From Proteiniphilum sp. (lineage in GTDB: Bacteria; Bacteroidota; Bacteroidia; Bacteroidales; Dysgonomonadaceae): a stretch of 11,613 nt of DNA. Positions within the stretch are counted from its first letter, which is position 1. Every line of letters begins with the position of its first letter. The position numbers and the translations under genes were made by a program. Below the pieces are notes generated by a model, which ran no database searches, had not been told where the DNA came from, and worked only from the letters and a program-made list of their open reading frames with translations. The DNA lies in contig JAAYFB010000080.1 of the NCBI GenBank assembly GCA_012728465.1, positions 1-11,613 of the forward strand. The letters run 5' to 3'. Shown one piece after another: positions 1 through 5,451 of this stretch.

Positions 1-933
1 AAGGATATAAACTTCTTTCATTTCTCATCCTCTTTCGATTGGTATAGCAATATCTCATATTATAAACCAATGGCATTGGTGGTGTACCATCGTGAAAAGC
101 CAATTGCATCTATGTTTGCTCTAATGATGCGCATAAATAGGTTTCTCTATGGGTCAGCATTTAAACGTTGTTACGTTTCGCAGCAGCCCGATTTTTACGA
201 TGATAATACTAATAAAATAGAGGTTTTCGATCTACTGATAAAAACCCTTGTAAAGGAGGTTGGAAATAAGGTTTTGTACATTGAGTATCGTAATATTAAT
301 AGTGCAATATTCGGCTATAAAGGATTTCGTGATAACGGTTTTTATTACGCTAAGTGGATAAATGTATATAACTCACTTCAAAAAAGAAGAGATATATGGA
401 ATCAGCTATCAAGAACACGAAAAAATCAAGTAAACAAAGCGAGTCGTAAGGGATTGGTTATTGAAGAAATTACTAGCAGAGAAGAATTGTTTGAAGTATA
501 TAATTTGATAATTAAAACCAAACGATGGGGAGTTTTTAATCGCTTTCCTCCATATCAATATTTTGAGAATTTTCTTAATTATTATGTCAAACAGGATAAA
601 GGCAGAATACTAATCACAAAGTACAAGGATAAAGTAATCGGTGGAATAATATTGGGTTTTCAACAACGCAAAGTATGTGTGTTGTATTATTGGGGTAAAG
701 ATAAAACTTATCAGAATCTTAATCCTTCAGTATATACTATTTACTCGGCAATGGAGATGGCTGAGAAAAAAAAATATGAAGTATTTGATTTTATGGATTC
801 TGGCTACTTAAATATTCGTACAGGTAAGCCTCGTTTTTTGTTGCAATTTGGAGGTAAATCTCAAGCTACTCGACGTTGGTACAGATTCAATTGGAAGATA
901 TTGAGTTTCTTCGCAAAACAAGTTTACGATTAA
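1..933 (+). CDS. FemAB-like / GNAT-fold peptidoglycan-bridge-type transferase, 5' end missing
   Basis: The reading frame is open from base 1 and ends at the TAA at 931-933. The ATG at 70 is internal: the 23 codons before it (including FFHFSSSFDWY and YYKP) read as good protein of the same family, so the gene is cut by the window edge. The visible part looks like the double GNAT fold of FemA/FemB/FemX-like enzymes, which pass aminoacyl groups from tRNA to lipid II, or of the related Acetyltransf_6 group. Clues, numbered from the ATG at 70, are the basic stretch LSRTRKNQVNKASRKGL (about 113-129), typical of the second domain, then a region around GRILITKYKDKVIGGIILGF and a C-terminal FGGK. No signal peptide or membrane helix is seen in this part. 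Substrate is unknown; relatives also act on polysaccharides or lipids. A likely small RNA unit, not an obvious own terminator, follows the stop. Family call fairly secure, function not. Confidence 0.72.
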   Translation, partial: KDINFFHFSSSFDWYSNISYYKPMALVVYHREKPIASMFALMMRINRFLYGSAFKRCYVSQQPDFYDDNTNKIEVFDLLIKTLVKEVGNKVLYIEYRNINSAIFGYKGFRDNGFYYAKWINVYNSLQKRRDIWNQLSRTRKNQVNKASRKGLVIEEITSREELFEVYNLIIKTKRWGVFNRFPPYQYFENFLNYYVKQDKGRILITKYKDKVIGGIILGFQQRKVCVLYYWGKDKTYQNLNPSVYTIYSAMEMAEKKKYEVFDFMDSGYLNIRTGKPRFLLQFGGKSQATRRWYRFNWKILSFFAKQVYD

Positions 934-1042
934 TATACTTAAATAAGCACAGTTTATATTGTTAAAATATAGTTATGGCTTATCTTATTGTGTTGCTCTT
1001 TGGTTAATGAACTGTAAATGGTAGCTATTTTGGAAGTATATG

Positions 1043-1074
1043 TTTGGTCGGTATTGAAAGATTGGCTACATTTG
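1043..1074 (+). promoter_or_regulatory. Bacteroidetes-type promoter (TTTG-N20-TACATTTG)
   Basis: TTTG at 1043-1046 and TACATTTG at 1067-1074 are separated by 20 bp, a full match to the Bacteroidetes sigma-ABfr consensus (-33 TTTG, -7 TAnnTTTG). The transcript would start near 1079-1082. No protein gene follows on this strand for over 1 kb, while an intrinsic terminator lies only 45 bp downstream. Confidence 0.55.
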
Positions 1075-1079
1075 CATTG

Positions 1080-1150
1080 TGTTTTTCATGGTATTAGATT
1101 TAAGGTTAACAATGGAGATTGGTTGTCGTGAGACAACCATTTTCTTTTTA
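1080..1150 (+). ncRNA. Candidate ~70-nt small RNA between FemAB-like gene and plsC
   Basis: The span is defined by the consensus promoter at 1043-1074 and the intrinsic terminator at 1120-1149. The transcript would have a short unstructured 5' part of about 40 nt, rich in U and A, and a 3' terminator hairpin with a GUGA (GNRA) tetraloop. That layout is common for trans-acting small RNAs. A 21-codon frame from the ATG at 1088 runs through the hairpin and is probably chance. I do not recognise a known RNA family. The boundaries are inferred, and the start could be a few bases off. Confidence 0.4.
1120..1149 (+). terminator. Intrinsic terminator with GNRA loop
   Basis: TGGTTGTC (1120-1127) pairs perfectly with GACAACCA (1132-1139) around the loop GTGA, and is followed by TTTTCTTTTT (1140-1149). 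It works only in the plus direction. It could also end readthrough from the FemAB-like gene, 187 bp upstream. Confidence 0.75.
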
Positions 1151-1285
1151 TAGACATTCCATTTCTAGAAAGAGCTTTTCCCCTTCATTACTTTTTTATT
1201 TATGTATTCTATATTGTTGGGATATAAAGCCTACTAAATGAATATATTCTGAAATATATAATACGTGTCCTGTATGTATATTTAT

Positions 1286-2026
1286 CTATTTGTACTTTTC
1301 CCAAAGACCTGAGTAAATTACTTCCTTTGTTTCATCTATTATCTGGTGCAAGTCGGCTTCGTCAATTCCTTTGGTATTTATCGGTTTGTGTATTATCAAT
1401 TCTAATTTGCCAGGAGTGATTATTAAAGATTTCTTTTTCAAAATATCATATGGGCCATTTATTGTTAAGGGTACGATAGGTAGTTCCATATCGTGTGCAA
1501 TATGAAATGCCCCTTTCTTAAAACGTCCCATTTTCCCATTCATGGTTCTTGCACCCTCAGGAAACATCATTATTGATACTCCATCTGAAATTTGTTCTTT
1601 AGCAGCCTTTATCGTATTTGATCGAGTGGCGGCACTTGTGTTGTCAACAAATACATGCCCCGCCTTTTCAGATGCCGTACCAACAAATGGAATATTTCTC
1701 AAACTCTGTTTTTGTACCCATTTTATGTTTTGATTTAAAAAGCCATATGTCAGAAATATATCAAATGAGCCTTGGTGATTTGCTACAAACACGTATGATT
1801 GTTTGGGGTCTAGGTTTTCGTGTCCTGAACTCTTAATTCTGCATAAAGCAATCCAACAGGTAATTCTTGACCACCATTTAGGAGGATAGTATCCCCACCA
1901 TCGGCTCCCAAAAATAGGTGTTAATAACACAACTGTAAGTGCTGTCAGTATAGTTAATACCAAAAAGATGGGTAAAAAAATGAGCCATTGGTATAAAAAA
2001 CCAAGAGCCTTCTTCAAAAACTTCAT
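1286..2026 (-). CDS. plsC: 1-acyl-sn-glycerol-3-phosphate acyltransferase (PlsC family)
   Basis: This enzyme transfers an acyl chain to lysophosphatidic acid to make phosphatidic acid, the second acylation in membrane phospholipid synthesis, at the inner membrane. From the ATG at 2026 the protein is 246 residues. It opens with a hydrophobic segment (about 8-42) and then shows the acyltransferase blocks in order: NHQGSFD (the catalytic NHx4D motif, about residues 83-89), FPEGAR (about 155-160, binds the glycerol phosphate) and PIVPLTI (about 183-189). The frame extends nine codons further to a TTG at 2053, but that TTG lies inside a good -7 box (TATTTTTG), so the transcript would start after it; the ATG at 2026 is preferred. 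The gene is divergent from the small membrane protein gene at 2215. Some family members act on other lysolipids or ornithine lipids, so the exact acceptor is not proven. Confidence 0.9.
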   Translation of the reverse strand: MKFLKKALGFLYQWLIFLPIFLVLTILTALTVVLLTPIFGSRWWGYYPPKWWSRITCWIALCRIKSSGHENLDPKQSYVFVANHQGSFDIFLTYGFLNQNIKWVQKQSLRNIPFVGTASEKAGHVFVDNTSAATRSNTIKAAKEQISDGVSIMMFPEGARTMNGKMGRFKKGAFHIAHDMELPIVPLTINGPYDILKKKSLIITPGKLELIIHKPINTKGIDEADLHQIIDETKEVIYSGLWEKYK

Positions 2027-2050
2027 AATAAGTAGATAAATCTTAGATTG

Positions 2051-2058
2051 CAAAAATA
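2051..2058 (-). promoter_or_regulatory. -7 promoter element of plsC
   Basis: On the minus strand this reads TATTTTTG, a match to TAnnTTTG, 25 bp before the ATG at 2026. A -33 element is not clear at the expected spacing (the best is TTCG about 22 bp upstream). The position argues against translation from the upstream TTG. Confidence 0.45.
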
Positions 2059-2214
2059 ATAATAATTGTCTTTTTTTTCTCGAAAAAAGTAATCCTTTTT
2101 TGTTTTTTATCCCATTTTACATCATTGTTCAAATATTTTACTTGAATAATTTTATAGATTGGCTAATTATGCGTTTATTTGTACTAGGAATTCAACAACA
2201 TAATATATTATACA

Positions 2215-2499
2215 ATGAAAGAGATAGCAAAGTATTCAGGGGTATTTGTAATGATTATTGGAGTATTGGTTCTTGCAATACCATTCTTTGGAGGAACAAC
2301 CAATAATACAAACCTATTAATTGGATTACTATTAGTGATTGAGGGCTTCTTGGGTCACATTTATGTGAACAACATGAAAAAAGAATCAATTGTAGGGAAT
2401 ATTGTTTGGGCAATAGTTCTTCTTCTGGTTCCTTTTGGATTGTTTTTTGTAATGAAGAAAATGGCTTACGAAAAGGATGAATTTGCTCTATACAACTAG
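2215..2499 (+). CDS. Small three-helix membrane protein, unknown function
   Basis: A 94-residue protein with three predicted membrane helices: about residues 8-26, 33-52 and 60-80, separated by a short polar loop with GGTTNNTN and a basic loop NNMKKES. The C-terminus (KKMAYEKDEFALYN) is charged and probably cytoplasmic by the positive-inside rule. There is no signal peptidase site and no enzyme motif. It resembles the many short uncharacterised inner-membrane proteins of Bacteroidales; I do not recognise a named family. A weak promoter-like TTTATTTG sits at 2174-2181 and a strong bidirectional terminator follows 25 bp after the stop, so it is probably a single-gene transcript. The hydrophobic pattern and the clean terminator support a real gene. 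Confidence 0.7.
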   Translation: MKEIAKYSGVFVMIIGVLVLAIPFFGGTTNNTNLLIGLLLVIEGFLGHIYVNNMKKESIVGNIVWAIVLLLVPFGLFFVMKKMAYEKDEFALYN

Positions 2500-2524
2500 A
2501 TTTAATATCCTAAATTTACATTAC

Positions 2525-2568
2525 TAAAATAAAATAGGGTCTCAATGTTGAGACCCTATTTTATTTTA
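2525..2568. terminator. Bidirectional terminator, 20-bp perfect stem
   Basis: Bases 2525-2544 and 2549-2568 are perfect reverse complements around the loop ATGT. The core is AGGGTCTCA / TGAGACCCT and the outer arms are A-rich on the left and T-rich on the right, so each strand ends in a T-run. It lies between two convergent genes, the small membrane protein (ends 2499) and the KAS III gene (ends 2608), and should serve both. Confidence 0.92.
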
Positions 2569-2607
2569 TATATGAAAAGAACAGTCATGCTGTTCTTTAA
2601 TTGTCAT

Positions 2608-3690
2608 CTAAGGTATTCTGTAGATAACACTATTTATATTCATTCCTGCCCCTACAGATGCAAGTATGATATTGTCACCAGAAGTTAACTCATGTCCTTT
2701 CATTTCTCCTCTAATTATTATATCAAGCAGAGTTGGAACTGTGGCGACTGACGAGTTGCCAAGCCATGAAATAGTCATTGGCATTATAGTTTCTGAAACC
2801 TCCCTTATTCCGTATAGTCTGAATAGGCGCGAAAGAATTGCGTCATCCATTTTACCATTAGCTTGGTGAAGTAGTAGCTTCTTTATATCATTAATGTGTA
2901 GGTCTAGCTTATCTAATCCAGTCTTTAGTGTTTTCGGAACATTTTCTAAGGCGTATTGATATAGTCGGCGACCATTCATTTTTAAAAATAGTTCGTCTTG
3001 TTTTGCACGCTCACTGTCGTAAGATGCTCCCATCTTCAATAAGTTAACATATTCAATAGCATCACTTCTTGAACTGTGACCAATAATGCCAACTGGTGTT
3101 TCGCTTTCGATTGGTTCCACAACTACTGCAGCTGCACCATCTGCGTAAATCATACTATCTCTATCATGTGGGTCTGATATTCTTGATAATACATCAGCAC
3201 CAATTACTAAAATCTTCTTTGCATCGCCCGAGCGTATGTAGTAGTCTGCTTGTATGAGTGCTTGCACCCAACCAGGACATCCAAATAAAATGTCATATGA
3301 AACCGCGTTTGGATTTTTAATCTCAAGTTTAGCTTTTACTCTTGATGCAAGTGCTGGTGTTATATCTATTCTTGAATCATTAGCTCTGATATCACCAAAG
3401 TTGTGTGCAAATATAATGTAGTCTAACTCCTCTTTATTTATTCCTGATGCTTCAATTGCTCTTTGAGAGGCAATTGTTGCAAGATCAGAAGTTCTCTGAT
3501 TATCATCAGCATATCTTCGTTCCAATATAGTTGTAATTTCTGCAAATTTATCAATTATCTCCTGGTTACCTCTGTCGATGGTTGCTCCATTTGATTCTAA
3601 AAACTTGTAGTTAAGAAAGTCTTCATTTTTTACTACCTTAGAAGGTATATAGCTTCCCGTTCCAGTAATTTGGCTATATATTTTTTTCAT
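2608..3690 (-). CDS. 3-oxoacyl-ACP synthase III family protein (FabH-like, divergent)
   Basis: KAS III enzymes condense an acyl-CoA primer with malonyl-ACP, usually to start fatty acid synthesis. The thiolase fold is plain, with the catalytic triad Cys138 (FGCPGW), His275 (LLHQANGK) and Asn312 (WLGNSS), plus DPHDRD near 173-178 and the C-terminal ASVGAGM. At 360 residues it is longer than typical FabH (about 317-335). The N-terminal motif that in E. coli FabH binds CoA (DEWIxxRTGI) is replaced by a stretch around EIIDKFAEITTILERRY (44-60) without the Trp, preceded by extra residues. The Cys context also differs (GCPGW instead of ACAGF). I therefore infer a specialised KAS III with a different primer, or a role in another lipid, rather than the main FabH. 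The start ATG at 3690 fits the promoter 40 bp upstream. The gene stands alone, ended by the 2525-2568 hairpin. Confidence 0.88.
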   Translation of the reverse strand: MKKIYSQITGTGSYIPSKVVKNEDFLNYKFLESNGATIDRGNQEIIDKFAEITTILERRYADDNQRTSDLATIASQRAIEASGINKEELDYIIFAHNFGDIRANDSRIDITPALASRVKAKLEIKNPNAVSYDILFGCPGWVQALIQADYYIRSGDAKKILVIGADVLSRISDPHDRDSMIYADGAAAVVVEPIESETPVGIIGHSSRSDAIEYVNLLKMGASYDSERAKQDELFLKMNGRRLYQYALENVPKTLKTGLDKLDLHINDIKKLLLHQANGKMDDAILSRLFRLYGIREVSETIMPMTISWLGNSSVATVPTLLDIIIRGEMKGHELTSGDNIILASVGAGMNINSVIYRIP

Positions 3691-3729
3691 ACCAATGTTT
3701 GTAATTAAAAAAAACTATTTTTATTGTCG

Positions 3730-3737
3730 CAAAGATA
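3730..3737 (-). promoter_or_regulatory. -7 promoter element of the KAS III gene
   Basis: The minus strand reads TATCTTTG, an exact TAnnTTTG match, 40 bp upstream of the ATG at 3690, giving a leader of about 35 nt. No convincing -33 TTTG lies 19-21 bp further upstream, so the promoter may depend mainly on its -7 element. Confidence 0.55.
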
Positions 3738-3947
3738 GTCAATATATTGATAAGGGATGAGATATTCATTTCTTTTTGCTGTATATAGTATTAGATGTTG
3801 TGTTTGAGTAGTATGATTGTGTTAATGTATAAGTTGAACTAGTTCTTTGATTAATATATTAGATTGCATATTAGAATATGTTAATGGAATATGTTTTATA
3901 TGATTTATTTGAGTGTTTCAACCGTATATTATTGAATAATATCTGTA

Positions 3948-3978
3948 TTTGCAAAATCCTTTTTAATACGTATCTTTG
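3948..3978 (+). promoter_or_regulatory. Consensus promoter upstream of cutC (TTTG-N19-TATCTTTG)
   Basis: TTTG at 3948-3951 and TATCTTTG at 3971-3978 with a 19-bp spacer match the Bacteroidetes consensus. The expected start near 3984 leaves an unusually long leader of about 180 nt before the cutC ATG. No strong terminator is seen between them, so cutC is the likely target. Confidence 0.6.
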
Positions 3979-4163
3979 CGAAGCACGATGTATGTTTATT
4001 TTGCTATAATATGCGTTGTAATTGTTGTGAAATAACCGCTTGTGTCTTGTCATTTTTGAGGCACTTAATATTATGTGATTATGTGGAATAGCACTTCAAT
4101 TTGTGTTTCTTTTTTATTCGTAGTTATTATTGAATTGATTATTTAAAAAAAATAGGTATAAAT

Positions 4164-4928
4164 ATGAGTTTCAAACTTGAGATTTGCGCAAACTCCGTGG
4201 CGAGTTGTGTTGAGGCACAAGAGGGTGGGGCGTATCGTGTGGAGTTGTGTGCAGGAATACCTGAAGGAGGAACCACCCCTTCGTATGGTGAGATGGTTGT
4301 AGCAAGAGAGCTGTTAGATATTAAACTATATGTTATTATTCGCCCTCGAGGAGGCGACTTCCTTTATTCAGAATCGGAGCACAAGGCAATGTTAAAGGAT
4401 ATCGAGGTGGCTAAAAACATAGGTGTGGATGGTGTTGTTATAGGCTGTCTCACGGCGGAAGGTGACGTGGATATGATTAGAAATAGAGAGTTGATAGAAG
4501 CAGCTGGCGATATGGGGGTAACCTTTCATCGTGCCTTTGATAAGTGTCGAAATCCTAAAGAGGCACTAGAGCAGATTATTGAACTAGGATGCGAAAGGAT
4601 TCTAACTTCGGGCCAAAAGCCAAAAGCCGAAGATGGAGTATCATTAATAAAGGAGATAGTGAAACAGGCAGGTGATAGAATTATAATAATGCCTGGTAGC
4701 GGAGTAAATGAAGATAATATCGCATACATAGCTACCGAGACGGGTGCTAAAGAGTTCCATATCTCTGCACGTACTCCTGTGAAAAGTAAAATGATATTTC
4801 GCAAAGAGGATGTTTCAATGGGTGCAACAAATATTACGATTGATGAGTTTGAGCAAAATATTACAAATGCCGGACGCGTTAGGTTGACTTTTGAACAATT
4901 GATTTCAAAAGATTGTCTCACTAAATAG
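4164..4928 (+). CDS. cutC: CutC family protein (PF03932), TIM-barrel
   Basis: The 254 residues match CutC over the full length (E. coli protein is 248). Family signatures visible in order are LEICANSVASCVEAQEGGAYRVELC near the start, IPEGGTTPS, IIRPRGGDF (about 59-67), VIGCLTAEGDVD, VTFHRAFDKC (about 119-128), ILTSGQKPKAEDG and IIMPGSGVNEDNI. It should be a soluble cytoplasmic TIM barrel. CutC was named for copper tolerance in E. coli, but that phenotype was later traced to the small RNA MicL made from within the E. coli cutC gene, so a copper role should not be assumed here and the reaction is unknown. The A-rich stretch before the ATG is a usual Bacteroidetes start context. Transcription probably begins near 3984; a weak hairpin with a T-run follows at 4987-5005. 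Confidence 0.93.
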   Translation: MSFKLEICANSVASCVEAQEGGAYRVELCAGIPEGGTTPSYGEMVVARELLDIKLYVIIRPRGGDFLYSESEHKAMLKDIEVAKNIGVDGVVIGCLTAEGDVDMIRNRELIEAAGDMGVTFHRAFDKCRNPKEALEQIIELGCERILTSGQKPKAEDGVSLIKEIVKQAGDRIIIMPGSGVNEDNIAYIATETGAKEFHISARTPVKSKMIFRKEDVSMGATNITIDEFEQNITNAGRVRLTFEQLISKDCLTK

Positions 4929-4986
4929 ACTTCAAAGTTACGTTTTCGATATGCTTACTTAAATAACTCGGATGAGTTGAACAATC

Positions 4987-5005
4987 ATGCAAAAAGCATT
5001 TTTTT
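4987..5005 (+). terminator. Weak terminator candidate after cutC
   Basis: ATGC (4987-4990) pairs with GCAT (4996-4999) around AAAAA and runs into seven T (4999-5005). The four-base-pair stem is short for an intrinsic terminator, so this is tentative. It lies 58 bp after the cutC stop. Confidence 0.3.
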
Positions 5006-5067
5006 ATTATAATCTTGCAAGAAGTGATCTTGTTAAATCATTACAATGCCAAAATAATTGATCTTTA

Positions 5068-5099
5068 TTTGTATATTACTAAAACTAATATTATCTTTG
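5068..5099 (+). promoter_or_regulatory. Consensus promoter of rho (TTTG-N20-TATCTTTG)
   Basis: TTTG at 5068-5071 and TATCTTTG at 5092-5099, 20 bp apart, form a full Bacteroidetes consensus. Transcription would start near 5105, about 347 nt before the rho ATG. I find no comparable promoter closer to the gene. Confidence 0.65.
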
Positions 5100-5451
5100 T
5101 CGCATAATCCTCAAAGAAAAGCAAAACTTTTTTGGTTGCTTTACAATAAAAATTCAAATAAATACATAGTAGATTGCTGTATTAATGGGCGGAATAACCT
5201 TGTTACCACCAAACATTTGCAAATACAAAACAGCATACTTAATCAATAAAATCGAAAACTTTTCAGTCTTGAGTTCAAGAAGGCTATTCTCTCTCAAATA
5301 TTTAGACAATATTTCATCTTGTGTTTTAAAGCTCAGATTATAGGCGTTATATATAATCAAGTAGTTTATCAAGAATGGATGATTAATCGATATTGAACTC
5401 AGCATAGAAATAAAATATAAAACAATATTACTATTTTAACAAACAATTTAA

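Larger units (their letters stand above)
934..1285. other. Intergenic region between the FemAB-like gene and plsC
   Basis: These 352 bases hold no convincing gene; the longest frames are about 20 codons. The only clear signals are a promoter (1043-1074) and a hairpin terminator (1120-1149) on the plus strand, described separately. Downstream of the minus-strand plsC stop I see no hairpin followed by a T-run. The 1120-1139 hairpin has no T-run on the minus strand, so how plsC transcription ends is not visible. Confidence 0.7.
3691..4163. other. Divergent intergenic region between the KAS III gene and cutC
   Basis: These 473 AT-rich bases hold a minus-strand promoter for the KAS III gene and a plus-strand consensus promoter 185 bp before cutC (both listed separately). 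A 60-codon minus-strand frame at 3871-4053 has no recognisable features and runs across the plus-strand promoter, so I do not count it. Directly after the plus promoter, the ATG at 3988 opens a 15-codon hydrophobic frame (MYVYFAIICVVIVVK) that could be a leader peptide or chance. Confidence 0.6.
4929..5451. other. Long intergenic region upstream of rho
   Basis: These 523 bases contain a weak cutC terminator, the rho promoter (5068-5099) and about 350 nt of rho leader. Within the leader there are small hairpins, for example TCTTGA/TCAAGA at 5267-5280 and AAATATT/AATATTT at 5296-5314. An 83-codon minus-strand frame (5154-5405) and a 52-codon plus-strand frame (5185-5343) overlap each other; neither has a recognisable domain. 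See the findings. Confidence 0.6.

Noticed and set aside
70..72. ATG at 70 as true start of the FemAB-like gene
   Set aside because: The frame is open from base 1 and the upstream residues look like family sequence, so the gene starts outside the window.
1088..1153. 21-codon ORF inside the putative small RNA
   Set aside because: It runs through the terminator hairpin and T-run, and the peptide has no features; a chance frame is more likely.
1162..1171. TTTCTAGAAA palindrome as a plsC terminator
   Set aside because: The stem is short, AT-rich and without a T-run in the plsC direction.
2027..2053. N-terminal extension of PlsC from a TTG codon
   Set aside because: The TTG is part of the TATTTTTG -7 box, so the mRNA should begin downstream; the ATG at 2026 gives a normal PlsC N-terminus.
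3871..4053. 60-codon minus-strand frame upstream of cutC
   Set aside because: No recognisable domain or leader, it overlaps a plus-strand consensus promoter, and composition fits chance in AT-rich intergenic DNA.
4965..4978. AACTC/GAGTT hairpin after cutC as a terminator
   Set aside because: Only five base pairs and no T-run directly after it.
5058..5249. 63-codon plus-strand frame before rho
   Set aside because: Needs a TTG start that lies before and overlaps the rho promoter, so the expected transcript would not contain it.
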